Assembly: GCA_024372495.1 (NCBI GenBank)
Contig: CP099977.1
Coordinates: 2,232,001-2,296,000 of the forward strand
Direction: 5' to 3'
From: Pseudarthrobacter sp. Fe7
Lineage (GTDB): Bacteria; Actinomycetota; Actinomycetes; Actinomycetales; Micrococcaceae
Length of the DNA stretch: 64,000 nucleotides
Part shown: in pieces, positions 53,014 through 63,508 of the stretch
Position numbering within the stretch: position 1 is the stretch's first letter
How the letters are laid out: every line of letters begins with the position of its first letter
The notes under the pieces: model-generated
Database searches by the model: none
Seen by the model: the letters and a program-made list of their open reading frames with translations, nothing else
Told to the model about the DNA's origin: nothing
Made by a program: the position numbers and the translations under genes

Positions 53014-54078
53014 GTGGGTTTGGACTTTACGGCGATCGACTTCGAAACGGCCAACGGCTTCCGTGGCTCCCCGTGCTCTGTGGGGCTGACGAAGGTGAGG
53101 GGCGGAAAGATCGTCGCCGAAGCCTCCTGGCTGATGCGTCCGCCGCCGGGATACGACCTTTTTGACCACCACAACGTCCGGATCCACGGCATCACTGCCG
53201 CGGACGTTGCCGGCACCCCGCGCTTTGGCGAACTGTTTCCTGAAATCGGCGCGTTCATCGGCGACGACGTACTGGCAGCGCACAACGCCGCCTTCGACCT
53301 GGGCGTGATCCGTTCGGCGCTGGAAGTATCCGGCCTGCCCGGGCCCGCCTACGACTACGTCTGTACCGTCATGCTGTCGCGGCGCTGCTATTCGCTTGTG
53401 TCCAATTCCCTTCCGTTTGCCGCCGAGGAAGCGGGCGTTCCGCTGGTGAACCACCACGACGCCGCAGAGGACGCCCGTGCCTGTGCCGGCATCCTCATCG
53501 ATATCGCCGCACGGAACGGTGCCAACAGCATCGCCGAACTCTACCTGTCCCTGGGCCTGGCCATGCCGCGCCAGCAGGCCTTCGATCCAGCCACCGGAGA
53601 CCTTTCAAAGCCCAGCCTCGCTGCCATGGCGGGTGCTTCCGGCAACGGGGCCGCACTGGTCCGCCCGTTCCAGTCGGGCTGGCCCGAGGAAGGGCTCAAC
53701 CCGGAACCGAACCTCGACGCCGAGCCCGGCCACCCGCTGTACGCGCAGACGGTTGTGTTCACCGGCCAGCTCTCCATCAACCGTCCCGAAGCTAAACTCC
53801 GCTCGGCCCGGTGCGGTGCGCGGACCGAGAGCCGCGTCACCGGGCGGACCACGGTCCTGGTGGTGGGCGACGGGTTCGTTGCCTCCGACCTTCGCTCGGG
53901 CAGGCTCACCGGCAAGGCCCGCCGAGTCCTGGAGCTCCACGAGCGGGGGCAGGCCATCGAAGTGCTGTCCGAGGGGGAATTCCTGCAGATGGTGGGCGGT
54001 GCCGACGCCGCCGCAGGCCCGCTCGACAGTGCCGGGGCAGCATGGACCGGCGCCCGTGCACCTGCCATCAGCGCCTGA
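53014..54078 (+). CDS. DnaQ-like 3'-5' exonuclease with C-terminal BRCT domain
   Basis: 354 aa. The DEDDh exonuclease is at 1-170 (TAIDFETANGF, LAAHNAAFDLGVI, NHHDAAEDARAC). A linker follows, then a BRCT-like domain from about 245 (YAQTVVFTGQLSINRPEAK...TVLVVGD). The combination resembles DNA polymerase III epsilon-like proteins of actinobacteria. TAAGGT (53001-53006) lies 7 nt before the GTG start. Likely DNA repair or RNA degradation; exact role unknown. Confidence 0.88.
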   Translation: MGLDFTAIDFETANGFRGSPCSVGLTKVRGGKIVAEASWLMRPPPGYDLFDHHNVRIHGITAADVAGTPRFGELFPEIGAFIGDDVLAAHNAAFDLGVIRSALEVSGLPGPAYDYVCTVMLSRRCYSLVSNSLPFAAEEAGVPLVNHHDAAEDARACAGILIDIAARNGANSIAELYLSLGLAMPRQQAFDPATGDLSKPSLAAMAGASGNGAALVRPFQSGWPEEGLNPEPNLDAEPGHPLYAQTVVFTGQLSINRPEAKLRSARCGARTESRVTGRTTVLVVGDGFVASDLRSGRLTGKARRVLELHERGQAIEVLSEGEFLQMVGGADAAAGPLDSAGAAWTGARAPAISA

Positions 54079-54154
54079 CATGACCGGCGGGGCGGGAAGT
54101 CATCCGGCGCAACAAAGCTTGGCCGCTCCGGAGACCGACTCCTATTCTTGCGTC

Positions 54155-54634
54155 ATGGCCTCCCTGTTCGCTTTCCCCAACCCCGTCAACGAGTACGCCG
54201 CCCGGGTCACCGCAGCGCTGGTGGTGCTGCTCGCCGTCGTCACCGCCGTGGCGAATTCCGGGTGGGGGCTCGCGGCCATCGCCGTCGGGTTCTGGCTGCG
54301 GCTGCTCTTTGGCCCCCGGATTTCGCCCTTGGCGCTGCTTTCGGTCAAGGTGATCACGCCGCGGCTGGGAAAGGCGAAGCTGGTTCCCGGCCCGCCCAAG
54401 CGCTTTGCCCAGGGAATCGGCGCGGCAGTCTCCACCGCCGCCCTGCTTCTGTTCGCCGCCGGTGCGGCACCGGCGGCCTGGACGCTCCTGGGCATCCTGG
54501 TGGTTGCCGCATCACTGGAGGCCTTCGCCGGGTTCTGCCTGGGATGCACCATCTTCGGGTTCCTGCAGCGCCGCGGGGTCATCCCCGAGGACGTCTGCGA
54601 GGCCTGCAACAACATCAGCCTTCGCCGGTCGTAA
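54155..54634 (+). CDS. DUF4395 membrane protein
   Basis: 159 aa with four hydrophobic segments (about 18-38, 42-58, 85-105 and 108-128) and a paired-Cys motif near the third helix end (AGFCLGCTIFGFLQ) plus VCEACNN near the C-terminus. DUF4395 proteins often accompany thiol-redox or rhodanese genes, and the cysteines suggest redox use. TATTCT (54143-54148) ends 6 nt before the ATG. Its 3' end overlaps the convergent ADP-ribosylglycohydrolase by 20 bp. Confidence 0.85.
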   Translation: MASLFAFPNPVNEYAARVTAALVVLLAVVTAVANSGWGLAAIAVGFWLRLLFGPRISPLALLSVKVITPRLGKAKLVPGPPKRFAQGIGAAVSTAALLLFAAGAAPAAWTLLGILVVAASLEAFAGFCLGCTIFGFLQRRGVIPEDVCEACNNISLRRS

Positions 54635-55701
54635 CCGTCACCAGCCTGGTCCGCCATGCCGCGGATCACCTCCGGCGCTTCCAGGGCCACCAGCCACTCT
54701 GCCGGTAGGCAGTCCTCCCCATACAAAGCGCCAAGGATGTTTCCGGCCAGAGAGCCCGCGGTACCGCCCGCGCCGCCATGGTTTACGGCCACTGCCAGGG
54801 CATCCCGAAAATGGGCGGCAGGCTGGGCGTCTGCTTGGTCGGCCGGCAAAGTGGCAATAACGGCGTACAGTGCGACGGCGAGTGCTTCCTCCGCTGAGCG
54901 CCCTTCGCCCAGGACCTGAAGCAGTTCCCCCGGGTCAACGATTGCTTTCTCCGCAAGCCGGAGGCCTGCCTCAAGCCGTTCGGGCAGCCTGGGGGCCACG
55001 TTCGTGAGGGTGGCGGCGTGCGCGGTTACCCCGGCAGCGGCATCCCGCAGCCCCTCCCCGGACGCCAGCCGGTGGATCAGGAGGCTGAAGATGCCCGCAC
55101 TTTGCCGCGCAGCGGGATGCCCGTGGGTCAATGCGGCGGCGTCGGCACTCAACTTGTAGACGGCGTCGGGCGTGATGTGCGGCACCAGCCCGAATGGTGC
55201 GGAACGCATCACGGTGCCGGCGCCGTTAGCCCCGGGGTTCACGGGGCGCACGGACGTCCCCATCTCACCGGTAGCCAGCCCGGTAATGCAGTCCTGGTCG
55301 GGATGCCGGCGCTGCCGCAGCACTCCGTTGCCGTCGATCCAACGGGGCTGGGGAGCGGGCGCGGCGTGGCCTGCGTCCTCACCCTGGGTGGCCAGCCAGC
55401 GCAGGTACGCAAGCCAAAGGCACGCATTCACGTCAGCGCCCACGCCGGAGTTGGCCCACTCGAGCGCCTCCACCAGCCCGTCCACGGTGTACAGGGTCAG
55501 CTGGGTGGCATCGGAAAAGTGCCAGGGGCCGGGCAGTTCCTCGAACACGGCCGGCCCCCGTGCTCCAACGCGCTCCCGGATCCCGGGGATGGAATCGGAC
55601 TCCACGGCGTAACCCAGGGCGTCGCCCATTGCGCCGCCCAGCAGCGAGCCGTGGATGCGGGACTTGGGGGTGGGTGCAGGAATACCGTGGTCAAAGCTCA
55701 T
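54615..55701 (-). CDS. ADP-ribosylglycohydrolase-family protein with lost metal ligands (one apparent insertion)
   Basis: Corrected 361 aa with the all-helical ARH/DraG fold: GGAMGDALGYAVE near 22-34. The two Mg2+ motifs are altered. The usual T/S-D-D-T reads SDAT (63-66), and the C-terminal H-x-G-D-S-D-x-T reads NHGGAGGTAG (307-316), so both the second Asp and the D-S-D set are missing. AGCCT (plus) at 54643-54647, expected AGCT, hides the real stop at 54615; without correction the frame runs 158 codons further opposite DUF4395. TAAATT (55708-55713, minus strand) ends 6 nt before the ATG. Confidence 0.85.
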
Positions 55702-55918
55702 GCAGTAAATTTACCGCTCGTAACCGGAGCCCGGCGCTCCCGCCGGGTTCCGGTACCACTCCGGCCAGCTGCTGCCCAGCAAACGCCCAGCCTGGGCTGG
55801 AATACTGCTCGGGTTGCCCGGCGGACACTACTGCTGAACGGCGCTCCGCTGAAACGTGCAGCGCCGTCACAACGAAGGGCAGCCGGAACACCAGACGCCC
55901 ACAAGCAAAGGTCCCATC
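55702..55918. promoter_or_regulatory. Divergent control region, ADP-ribosylglycohydrolase / aquaporin
   Basis: 217 nt between divergent starts. It holds the palindrome GTAAATTTAC (55705-55714), which contains the predicted -10 of the hydrolase. The aquaporin start has AAAGG at 55906-55910. No further motif seen. Confidence 0.45.
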
Positions 55919-56854
55919 ATGAGCGCCCCTGTCCCCGCCCGCGACGCACTGCAGCCCGGCGGCACGTCCACCGCGGCCACCGGCCTGTTGCCCCGCCTGG
56001 CGGCCGAGGCCTTCGGAAGCCTCTTCCTGGCGGTGGCCGGTTTGGGCGTGCCGTTGTTCAGCATCCCGCAGTCCAGCCCGGTTCCCTCCGCACTGGCAGC
56101 TGGCCTTGCCATCACCGCGGCGATGCTGGCCTTCGGGCACATCTCCGGTGGCCACTTCAACCCCGCCATCACCCTGGGGCACCTCCTGGCCGGACGGATC
56201 CGGGCCGGCGCGGCCGCGGCCTACGCCGCAGCCCAGGTCGTCGGGGCCTTGGTGGGCGCCCTGGCCCTGTTCGGGATCCTGCGCACCCTGCCCAGCATCC
56301 CGGACAGCCGGACCGCCTTCGATACCGTGGCTGCGGGCTTCGGTTCGCACTCCATCATCCAGGCTCCAGTCGCCGCCGTCGTCCTGCTGGAACTGCTGGG
56401 CGCCGCCATTATCGTGGCTGTCTTCCTTGGGGCCGCCGGCCGTGAAGGCGGCACCCGTACGGTGGCTCCCGTCGCCGTCGGCCTGTCCTTCGCCGCCCTG
56501 CTGCAGGTGGGCCAGTCGGTGGGAAACCTGCCGTTTAACCCGGCCCGTGCCGTCGCTTCCGCCGTCTTCAGCTCCGGCTGGGCCGTGGAGCAGCTGTGGG
56601 TCTTCCTGGTGGCGCCGCTGGCTGGCGCTGCAATCGCCGGGCTGGTGTTCAGGATTACGGCCGTGGCCGAGTCCCCGTCGCCCCTGGTGGATGTTGAGGC
56701 GGAAGGCGATGGCGTTGGCGAGGACGGCGACGCTGACGCTGCTGCCGCGGATGAGGTTGTCCCCGCTGCGGCTGCCCGCCCGGCGGGGCCCGGCGGGGAG
56801 AGGGCCGGCAGCGTGAGCGAGGCCCAGGAGTTCTTTGACGGAAAGCGGTCCTGA
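55919..56854 (+). CDS. Aquaporin (MIP family)
   Basis: 311 aa with six membrane helices and both half-helix motifs: GHISGGHFNPAIT (near 75) and LPFNPARAVASAVF (near 205). The region around helix 2 and the second motif resembles AqpZ-type water channels more than glycerol facilitators. A long acidic Ala/Asp/Glu tail (from about 255) is unusual for the family and probably cytoplasmic. Confidence 0.92.
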   Translation: MSAPVPARDALQPGGTSTAATGLLPRLAAEAFGSLFLAVAGLGVPLFSIPQSSPVPSALAAGLAITAAMLAFGHISGGHFNPAITLGHLLAGRIRAGAAAAYAAAQVVGALVGALALFGILRTLPSIPDSRTAFDTVAAGFGSHSIIQAPVAAVVLLELLGAAIIVAVFLGAAGREGGTRTVAPVAVGLSFAALLQVGQSVGNLPFNPARAVASAVFSSGWAVEQLWVFLVAPLAGAAIAGLVFRITAVAESPSPLVDVEAEGDGVGEDGDADAAAADEVVPAAAARPAGPGGERAGSVSEAQEFFDGKRS

Positions 56855-56911
56855 CCCCTGTTTGCGGCGGCGTTTTTCTTTACTGTCAGTGGCTGCCGAT
56901 AGCTTAGGAAT

Positions 56912-58087
56912 ATGCGGTTACTTCACACCTCGGACTGGCATCTGGGCCGGTCCTTTCACGGCGTCGGCATGCTGGACGCCCAGCGCGCCTTCGTCGACCA
57001 GTGGTGGCGGCGGTCCAGCGGGACAGCGTGGACGTTGTCCTGATCGCCGGGGACGTCTATGACCGGGCGCTTCCGGGCGTGGACGTGGTCCACCTGCTTG
57101 ACGAGGCCCTGGTCCGGCTGACCGCGGCGGGTGCAAAAGTGGTCCTCACCAGCGGCAACCACGATTCCGCTATCCGCCTTGGGTTCGCATCCCGCCTGTT
57201 GGAACGCGGGGAGTGCACCTGCGCACCAGGGTGGAGGACCTCGACCAGCCGCTGCTGCTGCCGCTGGGAACGGACGCTGCCGGGAAGGAGGCCGCCCTGG
57301 CGCTTTACGGAATCCCGTGGCTTGAGCCCAGAATGGTCGCCGACCAGCTTGGCGTGGAGACGGCCAGCCACTTCGAAGTCACCCGCGCGGCAACCGGCCT
57401 TATTCGGGAAGACATCGCCCGGCGCGGCGCTTCCGCCACCGTCCACTCGGTAGTCCTGGCCCACACCTTCGCCAGCGGGGGCATCAGTTCCGACAGCGAG
57501 CGTGACCTCAGCATCGGGGGAGTGGGTGCCGTTCCCCTGGACCTGTTCGACGGTTTCAGCTACACCGCCCTGGGCCACCTGCACGGGCGGCAAAAACTCT
57601 CTGATTCCGTAAGGTATTCGGGCTCGCCGCTGGCCTATTCCTTCTCCGAGGCCACCCACCAAAAGGGTGCGTGGCTCGTGGATGTCGGCCCGGGGGAGTC
57701 ACCTCGGTGGCGGAGATCCTCTGGGAGGCCCCGCGGACGCTGGCAGTCCTGCGCGGGCTGCTGGAGGACCTCCTGGCAGACCCCGTCCACGCCTGGGCAG
57801 AAGCCGCGTATTGCCAGATCACCTTGACGGATGCCCAGCGTCCGTCCCGCGCCATGGAGCGGCTGCGCACCCGGTTCCCGGACACCCTGGTCCTGGCATT
57901 CGACCCGCAGGGCTCTGCTGCCGCCACGGAAGCCAGCTACAGCAGCAGGCTCGCCGGGGCGCCGGATGACCTGGCCGTGTGCTGCGGCTTCCTGGACCAC
58001 GTGCGCGGGAGGAGCGCGGATCCGGCAGAAAGGACTGCCCTCGCCTTCGCCCTCGAAAACGTCCGGCTCCAGGAGGCGTCACGGTGA
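56912..58087 (+). CDS. sbcD: Exonuclease subunit SbcD (three apparent deletions)
   Basis: Mn2+-dependent nuclease subunit (Mre11 homologue) of SbcCD, which opens hairpins and trims DNA ends; corrected 392 aa. Phosphoesterase motifs are LHTSDWHLGR, IAGDVYDRALPG, LTSGNHDSAIRL, LAHTFASGG and ALGHLHGRQ. The frame breaks at 57000-57002 (CAGTGG, expected CAGCTGG), in the G run at 57208-57211 and in the G run at 57692-57696; each needs one base. Correction gives 393 codons. TAGCTT (56900-56905) ends 6 nt before the ATG. It overlaps sbcC by four bases. Confidence 0.95.
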
Positions 58088-61000
58088 GGATCCACCATCT
58101 CCGGATTTCAGCGTTCGGACCCTTCGCGGGGACTGAAGACATCGACTTCGACCGCCTCAGCGCCCACGGACTTTTCCTGCTGAACGGGCCCACCGGTGCC
58201 GGCAAGACCAGCGTGCTGGATGCCATCTGCTTTGCCCTATACGGCTCCGTTCCCGGTGCCCGGCAGGACGGCAAGCGGCTGCGCAGCGACCATGCAGAGC
58301 CCGGGCAGGAACCTGCCGTCACGTGCGAGTTTTCCGCACAGGGCCGCCGCTTCGAAGTGACCCGCTCGCCGGCGTGGGAAAAGCCCAGTGCCCGTGGGAA
58401 GAACGGCTTCACGGTCCAGCAGGCCAAGACACTGCTCCGCGAACGGGTCGGCGGGGCCTGGGTGGAGAAGTCCGCCCGCAATGATGAAGCGGGCGCCGAA
58501 ATCATGGCCCTGCTGGGAATGGACCGGGAGCAGTTCACCCGGGTGGTGATGCTGCCGCAGGGTGACTTCGCCGCCTTCCTCCGTTCCAAGGCCGCTGACC
58601 GCCTGGACCTGCTGCAGAAGCTTTTCGGCACCCAACGTTTTGAAGCACTGGAACAGGAACTGTCGCGGCAGGCCGCCACCGCCCGGGAGGACGTCGCGGT
58701 CCTGTCCGGTCAGCTGGCACTCCTTGCCGCCCGCGCCGAAACCGAGGCCGCCCCGCTTCAGTTGCCGGATGCCGGAACGCCGCCGGCCGAAGACATCCCC
58801 GGCCGCCTTGACTGGCTGAAGTCCTCTGCCGCCGTGCGCCTGGCGGAACTCAGGGAACAGGCCACCGCCGCCGAGGCCGTCAACCAGGACCGCCGGACGG
58901 AGGCAGAGCGGGAGACCGCACGCCTCGAACGGCACCGGAAGCTGGAAGCCGCCACCGCACGGCAAAGGGCCGTCGAAGACGGGGCCGCACAGCAGGAAGA
59001 GCTGTCCTCGCGGCTCGCCAGGCACCGCCAGGCCGAAGTCCTTCAAGGGCAGCTGCAGGCAGTGGACGCTGCAGCGGCCAAAGTCCGCAGCACCGCCGCG
59101 GCCGCCGAATCCGCCATGACGTTGCTCCGCCTGGCAGCCGGTGATGGCGGCGAATTGTCCCTGCTCGGCTTCGGAACAGCGGAGGATCCTTCTGCCACAT
59201 TGGACGGCGCTGCTGCCAGCTCCGGTGCCGATGAAAACGCCTGGGGGAGCGTGCCAGGGGGTGCTGGTGAATTGGGCCGGCTGCGTTCGCTCCTGGCCGT
59301 CGTCGAGGCACGGTTGCCCGATGAGGACAGGCTCCAGGGCCTGCGGAAGCGGCACCAGGCCCTGGGCGGAAGACAGGCTGAGTTGGGCTCGCGGTGGAGA
59401 CCCTGGGCATGCGCGCCGCCCGGTTGACGGCCGAGCGTGAGCAGGTGGTCCGCGGTATGGACCAGCTGGAGGCCCGTTCCGTCGAAGCTGCACTGCGGCG
59501 CAAGGAGGCTGCCGCTGCGACGGAACTGCTGGACGTGGTCCGGCGCTACGGGAAGGCCGTCACGTGCAGGGACCTGGTCAAGACCCGCCACGAAGACTCC
59601 CGGGAAAACCTGTTGGATGCAAAGCGCCGCTGGCTGGACCTGCGGGAGGAACGGCTCGCCAACGCCGCATCCGAACTGGCTGCCGGGCTGGTTGCCGGAG
59701 AGCCCTGCCCCGTCTGCGGGAGCGGGCACCACCCTGGTCCGGCAGATCCGGGTACCGGAGGCCGGGCGCTGGCCCAGGATGAGGAACGGGCCCACGGCGC
59801 CTACGAGGCCGCGGAGGCCGCCCACGGCCTGGTTGCCGCTGATCTTGCCGAGGCGGAGCAGGTGGTGGCCGTCCTCGCCGGCCAGGGCGGGACCACGGCC
59901 GCGGAGGATGCACGGTCCGGTGCAGAAGATGCCCTCGCCGCGGCAGCGGATGCCGAGCAGGCGGCGGAGGAACTGCATGACAGGCGGCAGCGGCTGGCGG
60001 CCCTGGACGCCGGTCTCGCACAGGAACTGACGACGCTGGCCGAAACGGAGGCAGAACTGTCCCGGACAGGGGCGGCCCTGGCCGAGCCTGGCCGAACAGG
60101 TTGCTGCACTGGACACAGCGCTCGCAGCCCTGCGGGGCGGGCACCCCAGCCTTGACCGCCGGCTGAGGGCACTGGAGGCGGCCGCAGCTGTCCTGGACAA
60201 GGCCGTCGAAGCGCAGCGTCGCCTCGATGGCGCCCGGCTGCAGTCCGTGGAAGCGCAGGAACACCTTGAACGGGCCCTGCCCGGTGCCGGCTTCGCCGCC
60301 GCAGACGAGGTCCGCTCCCAGCTCCTCGGCGCCGCTGAACTGGCAGCCCTCGAGGCCGCCATCCGGGCAGCCCAGGACGAGGCAGCCCGCGTGGCCGGGC
60401 TGTTCGAGTCAGAAGACATTGTGCTCGCACTCGACGAAGCCGCAGGCGGGTTCCAGGCGGATGAAGAACGGCTGGAAGCGCTGCGCCTTGGGGCGGCGGC
60501 AGCCCGGGATGAGGCGCGCGAAGCGGACCTGGCTGCAGGGCTGGCCGCCCGCTGCCTGGCATCGTTGACGTCCATCGCCGCCGAATACGAGGCGATGGTC
60601 CGCTCCTCGCGCGGGCCGGCGGAGCGGGCGCAAATGCTGACCGGATTGGCTGACGCCGCCGCCGGCCGGGGTGAGAACACGTACCGGATGAGCCTGACCA
60701 GCTATGTCCTGGCCGCGCGGCTGGAACAGGTGGCCCTCGCTGCCTCTGAACGCCTGGTAGCCATGAGCGATGGCCGCTACCTGCTCCAGCACACCGACGC
60801 CAAAGCCGCCCGCGGTGCAAAGTCGGGGCTGGGCCTGGAAGTTGTCGACCAGTGGACGGGCTTCCGCCGGGATACCTCCACCCTCTCAGGCGGCGAGTCC
60901 TTCATGGCATCACTTTCCTTGGCCCTGGGGCTCGCGGACGTGGTCCAGCAGGAATCCGGAGGGGTGGAAATTGAAACCCTGTTCGTTGACGAAGGCTTCG

Positions 61001-61191
61001 GCAGCCTGGACGACCAGTCCCTGGAACAAGTCATGGACGCCCTTGAAGGACTCCGCGACGGCGGCAGGGTAGTGGGACTGGTCAGCCACGTTGCCGAGAT
61101 GAAGCAGCGGATCAGCACGCAGCTGCAGGTGGTCAAAAACCGGAACGGCTCCACGCTGCGGATCTCCGAAAGCCTGGACGCCGTCCGCTGA
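58084..61191 (+). CDS. sbcC: Exonuclease subunit SbcC (two apparent indels)
   Basis: SMC/Rad50-like ATPase partner of SbcD; corrected 1035 aa. Walker A NGPTGAGKTSVLD near 35, long Ala/Glu/Arg coiled coils, and the zinc hook CPVCGSGH near 540. Signature LSGGESFMASLSLALGL and Walker B LFVDEGFGSLDDQSL lie in the last 120 residues. Breaks: CGGTGG at 59392-59397, expected one G more (SRVETLG), and AGCCT at 60085-60089, expected AGCT (ALAELAEQV). Together they restore 1036 codons. GTG start overlaps the sbcD stop. Confidence 0.95.
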
Positions 61192-61201
61192 CCCGGGCCG
61201 A

Positions 61202-61262
61202 TATACTGGACCGCGTTACCGGGTTGCGCGCATCGGGAGGAGGGACGATGCGCACCTATTGA
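61202..61262 (+). promoter_or_regulatory. Putative promoter and 4-codon leader ORF before MFS gene
   Basis: TATACT (61202-61207) is a good -10. Downstream, GGGAGGAGGG (61235-61244) precedes ATG 61248, which opens ATG-CGC-ACC-TAT-TGA, ending 13 nt before the MFS GTG start. The best ribosome site of this region thus serves a 4-codon ORF, not the gene. It may couple or attenuate translation of the transporter. Confidence 0.45.
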
Positions 61263-61275
61263 GCGAGGCCCCCAC

Positions 61276-62629
61276 GTGACACCACAAGCCTCACCCCACA
61301 CCACCCCTCCAGGCACCGTCACCACACCCGGCCCGGCCGTCGCAGGCCAGGAAGGCCCGCGCCTGACTTCCACGGAAACGGCAGCAGGGGGACGCCTTTC
61401 GCGACTTCCGCAATTAGCTGGCGCGGGCTTCATTCCCCTTGGCCTCTTTGCGCGGCTTCCCCTGGCCATGCTGGCCGTGGGCACCCTTACCCTTGTCACT
61501 TCCGTCAGCGGTTCCTTCGCGGCCGGTGGCACGGCAGCGGGCGCCGTGGGCATCGGCTCCGCATTGGGGGCCCCAGTGCTGGGATCCTTCGCCGACAGGA
61601 GGGGACAACGGCCGGTCCTGCTGCTGTCCGCGGTCCTCAACACGGTGGCCGTACTGGCCCTGGTCATCGCCGCAAACACCACGGCCGGGTCAGGAGATTT
61701 CCCGCCCGCTGTCCTGGCGGCCGCCTTCGCGGCCGGCGCCACATGCCCGCAGGTGGGGCCCCTGGCCCGGGTCCGGTGGATGTCGCTGACCGCCAGTGCC
61801 GTCGGTCCAACAGCGTCCCCGGATGGTGCCGCCCGTGACCTGGACACGGCCCTGTCCTACGAGAGCACGGCCGACGAAGTGACCTTTGTCCTCGGACCGG
61901 CCCTGGTGGGAATCCTGGCCAGCTTCGTGGCGCCATGGCTTCCGCTGGCACTGGCCGCCGCCATGACCATCACGCTGGTGCCGGCCTTCGCCGTGCATCC
62001 AACCCACCGGGCCGTACCGGCCAGCGGGCGTCCGGCAGGCAGGAAGCGCCAGGGTGCTCCGAACGCTGCGAAGCTGCCGTGGTCCGTGGCCCTGCCGGTC
62101 CTGGCCATGGCATGCATGGGCACATTCTTTGGGTCCACCCAGGCGGCATTGAGCGCCTTCTCTGCCGGGATCGCGGGGGTGGAAATCGCGGGGCTGCTGT
62201 ATGCCGTGATGGGCCTCAGCTCCGCGGCCGCGGCACTCTCGGTCGCCTACTGGCCGCGCCGCGCAGGCCTGGCGCTGCGCTGGGTGGTCTGCGCAGTCCT
62301 GATGGCGGGCCTGGCGGTCCTTCTGCTGGTACCGTCGTCGCTGCCATGGATGGCGGCCGTCCTATTGGTGCTGGGACTCCCGGTGGGCCCTGTCATGGTC
62401 ACTGTCTTCGCGGTTGGTGGCTCGGTGGCTCCGGCCGGCCGCCTTGGCACGGTCATGACCGCGCTGGCCAGCGGCATTGTCGCCGGAACGGCCATAGGTT
62501 CCTCGCTCGGAGGGCAGCTTGCCCAGGCTCCACGGGGCTGGGGCCGCGTTCCTCGTCCCGGTCTGCGCCGCCGGGGCGCTGGCCCTGCTCGGTGCCGGCG
62601 CCGCCGTCGTCCTCCGCCGGCGGGCCTGA
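61276..62629 (+). CDS. Major facilitator superfamily transporter (one apparent insertion)
   Basis: Corrected 450 aa, about 12 membrane segments. GSALGAPVLGSFADRRGQRPVL is the inter-helix 2-3 MFS loop, and a long polar N-terminus of about 45 residues precedes it. AGGCT at 62525-62529 (expected GGQLAQLHGAGAAF) has one extra G; correction ends the protein at 62629 instead of reading on into antisense of the IclR gene. Substrate unknown; drug-efflux-like. Convergent with iclR. Confidence 0.85.
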
Positions 62630-62670
62630 CCCGGCACCTTCCCGCAGGCGTCGTAAGGCTTCCTGCGCCG

Positions 62671-63405
62671 TTATGCCGGCTGGCGCTCGATCCGGGCCGC
62701 GCTTTCTGCGATGGCGGCGCCCACGGCGTCCGGATCATGGGCGGAACGGATATAGACGACGGCGAGTGCGGCCGGTCGCCCCCCGGGCACCCGGACAGGT
62801 GCTGCCAGCGAGGAAACCCCGGCGATCACCTCGTCGTGGCTGGCCGAGTAGCCTTTCCGCCGCGCCTCCGCCGCCTCCGGCCGGTACGGAATGCCCGTGG
62901 CCAGCCGGTCCCACTCGTCCTCCGAGAGGGCGGACTGGATGGCAATACCGGGCGCGCCCGCGTTGATGGGGTGGCGGGTACCCGGGTGCTGGGCAACGGT
63001 TGCCCCCGAATGCCTGGGCTCGACCGTGACCAGCGTGATGCAGTCATGGTGGTCCCACACCGCCACGAACGCGGTCATGTCCAGCGAGTTTGCCAGCTGG
63101 GTGAGCTCCGGCAGTGCGGCGCTCTGCAGGGTCCGTGATACGCCGCGTGCCAGGACCGCCAGGCCGGGCCCGGGCTGGACCCGTCCGGCGTCGTCCCGGA
63201 CCAGGAGCGAATGGTCTTCGAGGGTGCGCAGGATCCGGTAAGCCACCGAGCGGTGCACACCCATGGCATCGGCGAGCTCTGCGATGGTCAGCGGGCCAGG
63301 GGCGGCCGCCAGGATTTCGAGGGCACGGATGCCGCGCGAAAGGGTCTGGGAGGGCGAAGCCTGCGGAGCCGCTCCCATCCGGGCAGCGGCGGCTGGAGGA
63401 GTCAT
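62671..63405 (-). CDS. IclR-family transcriptional regulator
   Basis: 244 aa. N-terminal winged helix (LEILAAAPGPLTIAELADAMGVHRSVAYRIL, about 25-85, quoted here only in outline) and an IclR effector domain with GAPGIAIQSAL and SHDEVIAGVSSLAAPV. ATG 63405 is chosen, not 63414, because TAGGAT (63413-63418, minus strand) lies 7 nt upstream and overlaps the earlier ATG. Divergent from an MHS transporter, so it probably controls that gene and a linked catabolic pathway. Confidence 0.92.
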   Translation of the reverse strand: MTPPAAAARMGAAPQASPSQTLSRGIRALEILAAAPGPLTIAELADAMGVHRSVAYRILRTLEDHSLLVRDDAGRVQPGPGLAVLARGVSRTLQSAALPELTQLANSLDMTAFVAVWDHHDCITLVTVEPRHSGATVAQHPGTRHPINAGAPGIAIQSALSEDEWDRLATGIPYRPEAAEARRKGYSASHDEVIAGVSSLAAPVRVPGGRPAALAVVYIRSAHDPDAVGAAIAESAARIERQPA

Positions 63406-63484
63406 GGTGTCCATCCTAGGTGGGCGGGCCTGTGATGCCGTGACGCTTGTCTCGACCCCAGGCTGACAGTATTGTCCTCTATAC

Positions 63485-63508
63485 GAACTTGCAGTTCAAA
63501 TATAGAAC
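63485..63508. promoter_or_regulatory. Candidate IclR operator
   Basis: Three half-sites with alternating orientation, GAAC-N5-GTTC-N7-GAAC (63485-63488, 63494-63497, 63505-63508), lie in the AT-rich divergent region between iclR and the MHS transporter gene. Overlapping inverted repeats of this kind are typical operators of IclR-type regulators. Confidence 0.5.

Noticed and set aside
63463..63485. CTGACA...TATACG as the MHS transporter promoter
   Set aside because: Spacer of 11 nt; only the operator-like repeats nearby are reported.
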